Shown: piece after piece, positions 8,050 through 16,527 of the stretch
Numbering within the stretch: the first letter of the stretch is position 1
Layout of the letters: each line of letters starts with the position of its first letter
Source of the DNA: GCA-2686765 sp036012725
GTDB lineage: Bacteria > Pseudomonadota > Alphaproteobacteria > Rhodospirillales > 2-02-FULL-58-16
Length of the DNA stretch: 26,088 bases
Direction: 5' to 3'
Assembly: GCA_036012725.1 (NCBI GenBank)
Contig: DASCPW010000084.1
Span: 1-26,088 of the forward strand
Program-made: the position numbers and the translations under genes
The notes under the pieces: generated by a model
Seen by the model: only the letters and a program-made list of their open reading frames with translations
Told to the model about the DNA's origin: nothing
Databases searched by the model: none

Positions 8050-8100
8050 TTAAAAAGAATGCTTCAAGGCTCTTGTCTATCAACATGCCTTGAAGCATTC
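8050..8100 (-). terminator. Rho-independent terminator of ftsZ (end of dcw cluster)
   Basis: A perfect 14-bp inverted repeat lies 47 nt after the ftsZ stop: GAATGCTTCAAGGC (8057-8070) and GCCTTGAAGCATTC (8087-8100), with a 16-nt loop. On the minus strand the stem is followed directly by CTTTTTAATA-like sequence (T run complementary to 8052-8056). There is no T run on the plus side, so it works in one direction only. It marks the likely 3' end of the division cluster transcript. Confidence 0.9.
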
Positions 8101-8147
8101 AAATCACTCTTTGTTACTAATTGTTACGTATTTCCAACCTCTTACTG

Positions 8148-9830
8148 TCAATTCGCCTGGCGGCGCAAAAAAGTTGGAATCTCCAGCAGGTCTTCCTCGA
8201 CCGGGCAGGCGGCGAGCCGGTCCTGGAGATCGAGGCCGCCAAGCTTAGCCTGGTCCGCCTCTTGAGCCGGTTTTGTCGCCATGTCTCGTTTTGCCGCCAC
8301 CACGGAAGGGCCGTACTCCGGTTTTGCGATTTTGACGGCTTTCTTGGCTTTAGCGGCCATACCCGTACCGGTCACCCTTTCAAACAAGCTCGGCCTCTTT
8401 TTGTCGATTGGTTTCGAATCCGCCCTGTTTTCCCGTTCCTTGGCGCCGTTCATCATGGCGGCGGCGGCGAAGGGATCGGCTTCCCTCGCCCTCCCTTCCA
8501 CCGCCGGTTGAGCCGGCGAAGGAGGAATGAAAGATTCCGTGGCCTTGATGCCCGGGGTGGCGGGCGGGGCCGCGCCAAGAGGCGTGGAGGGCGGGGCTTC
8601 TTCCCTATCTTTACCTTTGGGGATCTCGGCGGCGGGCAGTTCCTCCCCGCTGGCCTCGTCGGCGGCGTCGGCATTATCTTCGCTACCAACAGGGTTCGGG
8701 TTTTCCGATACGAGGACAATGGCATCGCCGGCGGCTGTTGGGACGGAATGCTCCTTCCCGTCCTGTCCCACGCTCTCCTCGGTGATGGTCATGTCTTCCG
8801 ATGACCCGGCCTGAGCAGCCAAATTAATCATGGTGGTGGATGGGAGGATACCGGTTTTGCAATCGATTCCCGTGGCCACTACCGAGATGCGGAGCTTGCC
8901 ATCCATGCTTTGATCGAAAGTTGAACCGAAGATGATGTAGGCCTCATCATCCACTTCATCGCGGATTCGGTTGGCCGCTTCGTCAACTTCGAAAAGAGTC
9001 ATATCACCGCCGCCGGTTATATTAATGAGCAATCCCTTTGCCCCTTGCATGGAGGCATCATCAAGAAGGGGGTTGGAAATGGCCGCTTCGGCGGCGTCAA
9101 GGGCCCGTCTTTCGCCTTCGGCCTCGCCAGTGCCCATCATCGCCTTGCCCATCTCGCTCATCACCGAGCGGATGTCGGCGAAGTCGAGATTGATCAGGCC
9201 CGGCATCACCATCAGATCAGTGACCCCGCGGACACCCGAATAGAGGACGTCGTCGGCCATGGAGAAAGCTTCGGCGAAGGTCGTCTTCTCATTGGCGACG
9301 CAAAATAGATTCTGATTGGGGATGACAATCAGGGTATCGACGAACTGCTCGAGTTCCTCGATTCCGGCAACGGCCAGGTGCATGCGGCGGGCGCCCTCGA
9401 ACTCGAACGGCTTGGTCACCACGCCGACCGTGAGAATCCCCTCTTCGCGGGCGACCCTGGCGATCACCGGGGCGGCGCCGGTACCGGTGCCGCCGCCCAT
9501 GCCGGCGGTGATGAATACCATATGAGAGCCTTTTAGGGCTTCGACGATTTCCTCCAGTGTCTCCTCGGCGGCGGCGCGGCCTATGTCGGGACGGGAACCG
9601 GCGCCCAAGCCATGGGTGATCGAAACGCCCATTTGGATGCGGCGTTCGGAGCGCGAACTCTCCAGAACCTGGGCGTCGGTGTTGGCGACCATGAAATCAA
9701 CGCCTTCCAACTCCGAGGCGATCATGTTGTTGACCGCGTTGCAGCCGGCGCCGCCGACGCCGACGACGGTGATTCTCGGTTTCAGTTCGGGTGTTTCGTT
9801 ATTACTCGGAATGCTAATATTAATACTCAT
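8148..9830 (-). CDS. ftsZ: Cell division GTPase FtsZ, long-linker form
   Basis: This 560-residue tubulin homologue polymerises into the Z-ring. The GTP-binding half includes VVGVGGAGCNAVNNM (22-36) and the tubulin signature GGGTGTG (112-118). The T7 loop NLDFADIRSVM (214-224) supplies the catalytic Asp residues for the next subunit. The globular part ends near residue 322. A long, Pro/Ala/Glu-rich disordered linker follows (about 325-545), longer than in enterobacteria and in the alphaproteobacterial style; it contains a short hydrophobic patch SLFERVTG (481-488). The end, DLLEIPTFLRRQAN, is the conserved peptide that binds FtsA and other partners. ATG 9830 is preceded by a strong GGAGGAC site. 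A 166-nt gap to ftsA leaves room for its own promoter, though none was clearly recognised. Confidence 0.98.
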   Translation of the reverse strand: MSINISIPSNNETPELKPRITVVGVGGAGCNAVNNMIASELEGVDFMVANTDAQVLESSRSERRIQMGVSITHGLGAGSRPDIGRAAAEETLEEIVEALKGSHMVFITAGMGGGTGTGAAPVIARVAREEGILTVGVVTKPFEFEGARRMHLAVAGIEELEQFVDTLIVIPNQNLFCVANEKTTFAEAFSMADDVLYSGVRGVTDLMVMPGLINLDFADIRSVMSEMGKAMMGTGEAEGERRALDAAEAAISNPLLDDASMQGAKGLLINITGGGDMTLFEVDEAANRIRDEVDDEAYIIFGSTFDQSMDGKLRISVVATGIDCKTGILPSTTMINLAAQAGSSEDMTITEESVGQDGKEHSVPTAAGDAIVLVSENPNPVGSEDNADAADEASGEELPAAEIPKGKDREEAPPSTPLGAAPPATPGIKATESFIPPSPAQPAVEGRAREADPFAAAAMMNGAKERENRADSKPIDKKRPSLFERVTGTGMAAKAKKAVKIAKPEYGPSVVAAKRDMATKPAQEADQAKLGGLDLQDRLAACPVEEDLLEIPTFLRRQAN

Positions 9831-9996
9831 GTCGTCCTCCAGTCATAATCCAAATCATGTTTTTCCGCATCGAGTAAGGTGGCGCCCGCTACCGCCAAGA
9901 ATTGGCATCGCTTGTATGCGGCGGTGATGGAACGGTGGGGACGTAAATGGGCGGCGCCTGTGGTCGAAAATTCTTCATCTTTATTTTTCCCCCATC

Positions 9997-11262
9997 TTAA
10001 AAATGCTCTCGAAACCAATGGCCGAAGCGGCCCAAACGGCTGCTCACTTTCTCGGCGGCGCAGTAGGCGCCGGCAAGGTCGTCCGTCTTGTTGTTAACAG
10101 CGTGGTTTAAGAGTCCGGCGCAAGTGGCGAATGCGGGACCACCGACGGCATCAGCGAGTCCCTCGATGGGCCGGGGCTGGCCCAGGCGCACCTGCTTGTC
10201 CAAAATCGTTGTGGCCAGTTCGTGGACGCCGGGCAACTGGCTGGTGCCGCCAGTCAGCACCACCCGGCAGCCGGCGGCCTTGTCAAAACCGGCGCCACCA
10301 AGGTGGGCGCGAACCATTTCAAAAGTCTCCTCCAGCCGCGGGCGTACAATGCCGACCAGCATCGAGCGTGGCACCTGGCTGGTTTCCGCCGGGTCCTCTT
10401 CACCGATCAGAGGGACTTTTAGGATTTCGCGGTCATCCGAAGGCGATGGGATGACACTGCCGTAAAGGGTCTTCATGCGCTCGGCGTAGGCAAGCGGCGT
10501 TGATAAGCCCCTGGCAATGTCGTTGGTGACGTGGACGCCGCCAACGGGAATAGAACCGGCATGCACAAGTTCGCCGTCAAAGAACACGGCGATGGAGGTA
10601 GTGCCGCCACCCATGTCGATACAAGTAACGCCGAGTCTGGTTTCGTCTTCGGCCAAACAGGCCAAGGCCGAGGCGTATGGCGTGACCACTTTGTCGACGA
10701 TGTCCAAATGACAGCGTGAAATACAGCTCTCCAGGTTGCGCACGGCACCTTTGCCGACGCTGATGGCGTGCAGGTAGACACCCAAACGTTCGCCGAAGAG
10801 GCCGCGCGGATCGTGCACTCCACTGCGGCCGTCAAGGCTGTAGCCAACCGGAAGGACATGGATAAGATCGTGGTTCTCCGGCTGCCCATCCTCTATCGCG
10901 GAGGGATCGAGAATGCGCCTGATGTCGGCATCGTCGATTTGGTGTCCAGCAATGGAAATTTCATAAGCGATGAGTCTGGACTTCATGTCGCCACCGGAAA
11001 AATTGACCACGATTCGGCGAATATTTTCTCCGGCCATCTGTTCGGCGGCCTCGACCGTCGCCCGAATGGAAGCCTCGGCGGCATCCATATCGACAATGGC
11101 GCCCGATCGAATACCCTTGGATACCTGATGACCGATGCCGACGATCTTCAGGCCCTTTTCCTGAACAGGCCGGGCGATGAAACAACAGAGCTTGGTCGAG
11201 CCCAGATCAAGGGCCGCGATCAGCCCTCTTCGTCCCTTGTTTTGTACCGTGGCGGTTCTCAT
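9997..11262 (-). CDS. ftsA: Cell division actin-like protein FtsA
   Basis: This 421-residue actin-fold ATPase tethers FtsZ filaments to the membrane. The phosphate-1 motif AALDLGSTK is at 16-24. The second phosphate loop is IDMGGGTTSIAVF in the middle, and the adenosine-side motif VVLTGGTSQLPG lies toward the C-terminus. The SHS2-like insert region 1C lies between about residues 80 and 165. The last residues, RLGRFGHWFREHF, form the amphipathic membrane-targeting helix. ATG 11262 is chosen because AAGAAAG lies 9 nt upstream; an in-frame TTG at 11271 sits too close to that site. It follows ftsQ by 28 nt and precedes ftsZ, the standard order. Confidence 0.97.
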   Translation of the reverse strand: MRTATVQNKGRRGLIAALDLGSTKLCCFIARPVQEKGLKIVGIGHQVSKGIRSGAIVDMDAAEASIRATVEAAEQMAGENIRRIVVNFSGGDMKSRLIAYEISIAGHQIDDADIRRILDPSAIEDGQPENHDLIHVLPVGYSLDGRSGVHDPRGLFGERLGVYLHAISVGKGAVRNLESCISRCHLDIVDKVVTPYASALACLAEDETRLGVTCIDMGGGTTSIAVFFDGELVHAGSIPVGGVHVTNDIARGLSTPLAYAERMKTLYGSVIPSPSDDREILKVPLIGEEDPAETSQVPRSMLVGIVRPRLEETFEMVRAHLGGAGFDKAAGCRVVLTGGTSQLPGVHELATTILDKQVRLGQPRPIEGLADAVGGPAFATCAGLLNHAVNNKTDDLAGAYCAAEKVSSRLGRFGHWFREHF

Positions 11263-11290
11263 TTCATTCAACTTTCTTGCTTACCGATTG

Positions 11291-12148
11291 CTATGTTTCC
11301 TTGCCGGGGAATGTTTCTGTTTTCTTGGGCTTCGGGGACTGGCGAACGATCAGGCGGTCGGGCAGCCTCAGATCAAGGACCTGGACATTGCGCCCGAACA
11401 CTCGGTGCTTGCGTTCGTATTCGGCGAGGCGGGACCAAGCTTTGGCGGGATCGGTTTCCGGCAGGCAGACATCGATGCCGCCCTTGAGCCTGACATTCCA
11501 CCGCCGTCCGCCGACCCGCACCGCCGTTTGCACCAGGACCATCAGTTCGGGCTGAGTCTTGAGCGTTTCCAGCAGCTCGGCGGCATGGGCGGGCGCGTCA
11601 TCTCCAACGACCAAAAGCAAATCCGAAAAACGCCCCAGGTCTTTATCAATGATTACCGCGCCTTGTTTGTCGATGAGGGAAAATTTGCTCTGGTTCTGCC
11701 AAAGTGCCAGGGGTCGACGTTCTCTCACGCGCAGAAAAATAGTGTCGGGCAACATGCGCTCGATAGTGGTCGAACTAATCCACGGCAACTGCTCGACACG
11801 GCGCTTGGCGGCATTGAGGTCGAAGGCGAGGATCGGGGCACCGCGCGCCAAGCGAAGCGTCGCCAAGAGTTCTTCCCGTGACGTCTCACCCCTGCCGACA
11901 ACGAGGATTTCCCGGACTGTAAGTCCCAAGTCTCTCGACAAGGCGATAATCTTCCAGCGCATCTGATCGGCCTTGCTCTCAATCCAATGGCTTTCCCACA
12001 ACCACCATCCGCCGGCGGCGCCAGCGACCAACATCGCCGCCACCAGGGCGGTGACCATATGGCGGCTTCGCCACAAGGGAACGACCCGTCGACGAGGCCG
12101 GCCGCGCTGGGCGGCGGTTTTGTTTTCCTCTTTGCTCATGGATCGCAT
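11291..12148 (-). CDS. ftsQ: Cell division protein FtsQ
   Basis: This 285-residue bitopic inner-membrane protein is a divisome scaffold that binds FtsL and FtsB in the periplasm. A basic cytoplasmic tail (GRPRRRVVPLWRSRH) precedes one membrane segment (about 31-52). A POTRA domain follows (about 75-145: LTVREILVVGRGETSREELL and LPWISSTTIERMLPDTIFLRVRERRPLA), then the beta domain with LIDKQGAVI. Two starts are possible: ATG 12148, with GGAG 8 nt upstream and a 13-nt overlap with ddl, or ATG 12139, forming an ATGA overlap with the ddl stop. The first is preferred for its ribosome-binding site. FtsQ sequences are weakly conserved, but the position between ddl and ftsA supports the call. Confidence 0.95.
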   Translation of the reverse strand: MRSMSKEENKTAAQRGRPRRRVVPLWRSRHMVTALVAAMLVAGAAGGWWLWESHWIESKADQMRWKIIALSRDLGLTVREILVVGRGETSREELLATLRLARGAPILAFDLNAAKRRVEQLPWISSTTIERMLPDTIFLRVRERRPLALWQNQSKFSLIDKQGAVIIDKDLGRFSDLLLVVGDDAPAHAAELLETLKTQPELMVLVQTAVRVGGRRWNVRLKGGIDVCLPETDPAKAWSRLAEYERKHRVFGRNVQVLDLRLPDRLIVRQSPKPKKTETFPGKET

Positions 12149-13038
12149 TCGGCGTTCTCCACCATCCAGATGACCAATTCGTCGAATGACTTGCCGGCAT
12201 GGGCCGCTTGTTCGGGGACCAGGGACATAGGGGTCATGCCGGGCTGGGTGTTAAGTTCAAGGATGAACAACTTATCGCCGTCGTAACGGAAGTCGGCTCT
12301 TGAGACGCCCCGGCAGCCAAGGCTCCGATGCGCCAGGACAGCTAACTTGAGCGCCTCGCCATAGACCGCCGACGGCACCGGCGCCGGGATCAAATGGGTG
12401 GAAGCGCCTTCATCATATTTGGCGCTGTAATCATAGAAACCGGCGCTTGTGGTGATCTCGGTCACTGCCAGCGCCTGGTCGCCCATCACGGCCACCGTTA
12501 GTTCCCGGCCGGGGATATAGCGTTCGACCAAAACCCGATCGCCGAATGGCCAGTTGGCGGCCAAGGAATGTTTGCCATCGTCCTCGAAAATGATGTGAAC
12601 GCCGACACTGGAACCCTCGTTTAAGGGCTTGATCACGTAAGGAGGGGCCATGGCTTCGGCGGCAATCACTTCATCGCTGCCGACCACCTTGCCTTCGGGG
12701 ACGGGAATGTCGGCGGCGGCAAACAGGCGCTTGGCCATGGGTTTGTTCATGGCCAGGGCCGAAGCCAACAGCCCGGAATGGGTATAAGGGATGTCAAGGA
12801 TGTCGAGGAGACCCTGCACGCATCCGTCCTCTCCAAAACGCCCGTGCAAAGCATTGAAGACAACATCGGGCCGTGGGAAAAGTCGGGTCAAGAGCACGCC
12901 CAGGTCGCGCTGAACGTCGATGGTGGTTACCCGATAGCCAGATGTTTTCAAGCTGTTGGAGACGGCGGCGCCGCTGATCAACGACACCTCGCGCTCGGAC
13001 GACCAGCCACCCATAAGAACGGCGACGTGTTTACTCAT
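12136..13038 (-). CDS. ddl: D-alanine--D-alanine ligase
   Basis: This 300-residue ATP-grasp enzyme makes the D-Ala-D-Ala dipeptide that MurF adds to the peptidoglycan precursor. The N-terminus KHVAVLMGGWSSEREVSL is typical. FNALHGRFGEDG (61-72), KPLNEGSSVGV (137-147) and ELNTQPGMTP (261-270) are the substrate and ATP-binding segments. In FYDYSAKYDE (201-210) the tyrosine at 204 fits D-Ala rather than D-lactate specificity. The frame is open further upstream inside murB, but ATG 13038 is the start because it overlaps the murB stop as ATGA, has GAGGGGAAG before it, and gives the normal length. The stop overlaps ftsQ. Confidence 0.97.
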   Translation of the reverse strand: MSKHVAVLMGGWSSEREVSLISGAAVSNSLKTSGYRVTTIDVQRDLGVLLTRLFPRPDVVFNALHGRFGEDGCVQGLLDILDIPYTHSGLLASALAMNKPMAKRLFAAADIPVPEGKVVGSDEVIAAEAMAPPYVIKPLNEGSSVGVHIIFEDDGKHSLAANWPFGDRVLVERYIPGRELTVAVMGDQALAVTEITTSAGFYDYSAKYDEGASTHLIPAPVPSAVYGEALKLAVLAHRSLGCRGVSRADFRYDGDKLFILELNTQPGMTPMSLVPEQAAHAGKSFDELVIWMVENAECDP

Positions 13039-13976
13039 GACTTCCCCTCCCCGGCGGCAACGCCGATGCGGTGGATTTCCCATTCCAAGTCGACTCCTGT
13101 TGCCGCCGCCACCCGTTGCCTGACTTCCTCGCCCAGACCTTCGAGATCGGCCGCCGTCGCGTTGCCGGCATTGATGAGGAAATTGCAGTGCTTTTCCGAG
13201 ACCATGGCGTCGCCACGGCGCAACCCCCGGCACCCGGCCTTGTCGATCAGTTCCCAGGCCTTTTTTCCGCCCGCCGGATTGGTGAATGTGCTGCCCCCCG
13301 TGGACACTCTTTGCGGCTGGCTTACCCGCCGCTCATTTTTTATCTCTGTCAGGCGCCGAGAAATGTCGGCGATCTTGCCGCCACGGCCACGAAGAAGAAC
13401 GGATAGGAAAATCCACTTTTGCGGCACACCGCAACTACGATAAGCAAAGCCCAAATCAGCCAGCGTCAGATCGTGGACCCCGCCGCCATCGTCAAGGGCA
13501 CGGGCGGTAGTAACGATATCCTTCATCTCGACCCCGAAAGCGCCGGCGTTCATCCTCAGAGATCCGCCAACGGTTCCCGGAATGCTGCTCAGGAATTCCA
13601 TGCCGGCGATGCCCGCGTCACGGGCCGCCATGGCGACACCAAGATTGAGGGCGCCGGCGCCGGTCCGCATTTCGCCACCGGGAAGTATCTGCACTTCGGC
13701 GAATTCCCGGCCGAGGCGGACAACGACGCCGGGAACGCCGCCGTCGCGAATTAGGAGGTTAGAGCCGATTCCGATAACGGTAAGCGGAATGTTGACTGGT
13801 TTGCTCTCCATGAAAGTGATCAGATCCCCCTCGTCGGCCGGCCGGAACATGACCTCGGCGGGGCCACCGGCCCGGAACCATGTCACCTTGTCGAGAGGCG
13901 CATTTTCGGTATAGCCGCCTTTGACGGCGGGCAATTGACCGAGCAAGCGGGAAGTTGGGAAACCTGGCGCCGTCAT
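13035..13976 (-). CDS. murB: UDP-N-acetylenolpyruvoylglucosamine reductase MurB
   Basis: This 313-residue flavoenzyme reduces UDP-GlcNAc-enolpyruvate to UDP-MurNAc with NADPH. FAD-binding segments are visible: IGIGSNLLIRDGG (68-80) and SSIPGTVGGSLRMNAGA (130-146). The catalytic serine is Ser229 in GGSTFTNP, and Glu300 in LEWEIHRIG completes the proton-relay set. The sequence lacks the long insert of enterobacterial type I enzymes, so it is a type II MurB. ATG 13976 overlaps the murC stop as ATGA; the frame is open further upstream but only inside murC. The stop overlaps ddl in the same way. Confidence 0.97.
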   Translation of the reverse strand: MTAPGFPTSRLLGQLPAVKGGYTENAPLDKVTWFRAGGPAEVMFRPADEGDLITFMESKPVNIPLTVIGIGSNLLIRDGGVPGVVVRLGREFAEVQILPGGEMRTGAGALNLGVAMAARDAGIAGMEFLSSIPGTVGGSLRMNAGAFGVEMKDIVTTARALDDGGGVHDLTLADLGFAYRSCGVPQKWIFLSVLLRGRGGKIADISRRLTEIKNERRVSQPQRVSTGGSTFTNPAGGKKAWELIDKAGCRGLRRGDAMVSEKHCNFLINAGNATAADLEGLGEEVRQRVAAATGVDLEWEIHRIGVAAGEGKS

Positions 13977-15403
13977 TGGCCGGCCTCCCTGGCGCCATGG
14001 CGCAACCGGGCCAGTTCCCCGGGCAAGGCGTTGGCCCAATGAGTGATGTCGCCTGCCCCCAGATAGACCACCATGTCGCCAGGCCGGGCCAGATCATTTA
14101 CGATCCCGGCCAGTTCTTTCGGTTCGCGGAGCGCCACAACCGTCCGGTGACCGCGGGCGCGCAAGCCGGCGACCAGAGCATCCCGGTCAATGCCGGCGAT
14201 GGGTTCCTCACCGGCCGCGTAGACTTCGGCGACCAGCACCACATCGGCGTCGTTGAAACAGGAGCAAAATTCCTCGAACAGATCTTTCAGGCGCGAATAC
14301 CTGTGCGGCTGAACGATGGCGATCACCTGTCCTTTTGCCGCTTGGCGCGCCGTCTGCAAGACGGCTGCGATTTCCACCGGATGGTGTCCGTAATCGTCGA
14401 TGATGCTAATGCCATCGACATCGCCAGTCATGGTGAAGCGGCGTTTAACGCCCTCGAATTCAGCCAGCGTTGCGCGCAGGACTTCATCGGCAATTCCCAT
14501 TTCACTGGCGATTGCGACGGCGGCGAGTGCATTCAGGGCATTATGGTTGCCAAGCATCGTCAGGCGGAGCCCTTCCAGGGTCCGGCTTTTTTCCGATTTG
14601 CGGTCGGTGATGACGACGTCGAAGCCGACTCCGTCGGCATGAATCTCGAGGTTGACGCCACGGATGTCGGCCTGGGGGCTGAAACCGTAAGTGACGATCT
14701 TGCGGTCGGAAACCCGGGAGATCATCGCCTGAACTTCGACATGGTCTATGCAAAGGACCGCGAAACCGTAAAAGGGGATATTTTCGACAAAGGTGACGAA
14801 AGCGTCCCGCAAGGCATCAAACGAGCCATAGTGGTCAAGGTGCTCGGGATCGATATTGGTGACCACGGTGATGGTCGAGGGAAGTTTGGCAAAAGTGCCG
14901 TCGGATTCATCGGCTTCGGCAACCATCCACTCGCCCTCGCCCAAACGCGCGTTGGAGCCCCAGGCGTTGATGATGCCGCCGTTGATGACCGTCGGATCCA
15001 TTCCCGCCCGGTCCAAAAGCGCCGCGATCATCGAGGTGGCAGTTGTCTTGCCATGGGTGCCGCCGACGGCGATGGACCATTTGAGACGCATCAACTCGCC
15101 AAGCATCTCAGCCCGGCAAACCACCGGAATCAGTCGTTTGCGAGCGGCTTCCACTTCCGGATTTCCGGATTTGACAGCCGAGGAAAAAACAACAACCCGG
15201 GCTTCGCCAAGATTTTTTTCGGCATGGCCAACGGCGACCGGAACCCCTAAACCGCGAAGCCGTTTCACACTGGTGTTTTCGCCGATGTCGCTGCCCTGCA
15301 CCGAATAGCCCAAATTATGCAGGACCTCGGCGATGCCGCTCATGCCGATACCGCCGATGCCGACGAAATGGATGGTGCCGATGGAAAGAGGGAGGGCTTT
15401 CAT
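13973..15403 (-). CDS. murC: UDP-N-acetylmuramate--L-alanine ligase MurC
   Basis: This 476-residue Mur ligase adds L-alanine to UDP-MurNAc, the first peptide step. The UDP-binding domain has HFVGIGGIGMSGIAEVL (12-28). The central ATPase has the P-loop GTHGKTT (115-121), EADESDGTF and TNIDPEHLDHYGS. The C-terminal domain has DDYGHHPVEI and the HRYSR motif. All three domains are complete. ATG 15403 has GGAGGGCGGC upstream and overlaps the murG stop as ATGA; the stop overlaps murB. MurC cannot be assumed to replace the missing MurD, since its motifs are those of an ordinary MurC. Confidence 0.98.
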   Translation of the reverse strand: MKALPLSIGTIHFVGIGGIGMSGIAEVLHNLGYSVQGSDIGENTSVKRLRGLGVPVAVGHAEKNLGEARVVVFSSAVKSGNPEVEAARKRLIPVVCRAEMLGELMRLKWSIAVGGTHGKTTATSMIAALLDRAGMDPTVINGGIINAWGSNARLGEGEWMVAEADESDGTFAKLPSTITVVTNIDPEHLDHYGSFDALRDAFVTFVENIPFYGFAVLCIDHVEVQAMISRVSDRKIVTYGFSPQADIRGVNLEIHADGVGFDVVITDRKSEKSRTLEGLRLTMLGNHNALNALAAVAIASEMGIADEVLRATLAEFEGVKRRFTMTGDVDGISIIDDYGHHPVEIAAVLQTARQAAKGQVIAIVQPHRYSRLKDLFEEFCSCFNDADVVLVAEVYAAGEEPIAGIDRDALVAGLRARGHRTVVALREPKELAGIVNDLARPGDMVVYLGAGDITHWANALPGELARLRHGAREAGQ

Positions 15404-16527
15404 GCCGCCCTCCTCGATACACCGGTTGCACCATTCGGCAGCATCTCAAAGATCATGTCGGCGAGCCGTCTCGCGGCGTCGGGCCGGCCGCTGGCGCGGG
15501 CGGCGGCGGCGGCCTTTAGCAAAGTTTCCGGCAGGCCGAATAGGGCGTCAAGCCGGACCGCCAAACTCTCCGCCGTAAAGGCCTCCTCGGGCATCAGCCA
15601 ACCGCCGCTGGTTTCGTCCACGGCGTGGGCGTTGTGGGTTTGGTGGTCGTCAATGGCATGCGGATAGGGCACTAAGATAGCTGGCCGGCCGACGGCGATG
15701 GCCTCGGCGACGGTGGAAGCGCCGGCCCGGCAGATGAGCAGATGCGCTTGGTTTAAACGTTCGGGTAGGTCGCGGAAAAAGGTGGCAAGTTCGGCTTTCA
15801 CGCCAAGGCGCCGGTATGTGGCATTCGCCGCCTCCAAGTCTTCCGGGCGGCATTGCTGGGTGATCCGTAGGCGCTCTCGCCATTCCCCGGCAAGCAGGCC
15901 GACGGTGGTGGGCACCACTTCGCTGATTATCCGGGCGCCTTGGCTGCCGCCCAAAACCAAGAGATTGATGGGCCCGTCACCCGTCAAGGCTGGATAGGGC
16001 CGCTCGCGCATGGCAGCAATGTTCGGGCGGACCGGCATGCCCGTATGGATAATCTTATCGTTAGCTTGAGCCGGCAGGCCAAAGGAATTCTCGAAAGAAG
16101 TGGCGATGCGGGCAACCCGCGTCGCGAGCAGCCGATTGGCCCGGCCAAGCACCGCGTTCTGTTCATGGATGGCGGTTCGATAGCCGCCTAAAACGGCGGC
16201 CAACATGGTTGGAACCGAGGCATAGCCGCCGAAGCCGACGACGACGCCGGGAGTAAGCTTTTTCAACAGACTCCGCGATTGCCACGTTCCGTAGGCCAGC
16301 TGAGCGCCACTATTCAAGCGGGCGCCCAGACTCTTGCCGGCAAGGCCGCCAGCGCGAACACGGTAGGTCTCGATTTCCTTCAATGTGCCGCCGTAGACAC
16401 CGCCGCGTTGGTCAGTGACCAAGACCAGGCGGTCGCAGCGCGCCGCCAGTTCGGCGGCCAGAGCCTCGGCCGGAAACACATGGCCGCCAGTGCCGCCGGC
16501 AACCAACATTATCAAACTGGGCGTCAT
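15400..16527 (-). CDS. murG: Lipid II synthase MurG
   Basis: This 375-residue GT-B glycosyltransferase on the inner face of the membrane adds GlcNAc from UDP-GlcNAc to lipid I, giving lipid II. The first glycine loop GGTGGHVFPA is at residues 11-20. LLVLGGSQGAR is the second glycine loop. The donor-binding segment CRAGASTVAEAIAVGRPAILVPYP is followed by DDHQTHNA. ATG 16527 overlaps the ftsW stop as ATGA, with GAGGTTGGG just upstream; the frame remains open further back only within ftsW. The stop overlaps murC. Placement directly after ftsW links lipid II synthesis with its polymerisation. Confidence 0.97.
   Translation of the reverse strand: MTPSLIMLVAGGTGGHVFPAEALAAELAARCDRLVLVTDQRGGVYGGTLKEIETYRVRAGGLAGKSLGARLNSGAQLAYGTWQSRSLLKKLTPGVVVGFGGYASVPTMLAAVLGGYRTAIHEQNAVLGRANRLLATRVARIATSFENSFGLPAQANDKIIHTGMPVRPNIAAMRERPYPALTGDGPINLLVLGGSQGARIISEVVPTTVGLLAGEWRERLRITQQCRPEDLEAANATYRRLGVKAELATFFRDLPERLNQAHLLICRAGASTVAEAIAVGRPAILVPYPHAIDDHQTHNAHAVDETSGGWLMPEEAFTAESLAVRLDALFGLPETLLKAAAAARASGRPDAARRLADMIFEMLPNGATGVSRRAA

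Noticed and set aside
8121..8804. Gly/Arg-rich open frame on the plus strand opposite the ftsZ linker
   Set aside because: Low-complexity antisense of the repetitive linker region; no independent evidence.
13039..13233. 65-codon N-terminal extension of the ddl frame
   Set aside because: It is murB read in another frame. The accepted start has a ribosome-binding site and normal length.
13955..15250. Long open frame (431 codons) on the plus strand opposite murC
   Set aside because: It is fully antisense to a clear murC. Its translation shows no recognisable domain, and such frames are common opposite GC-rich genes with strong codon bias.
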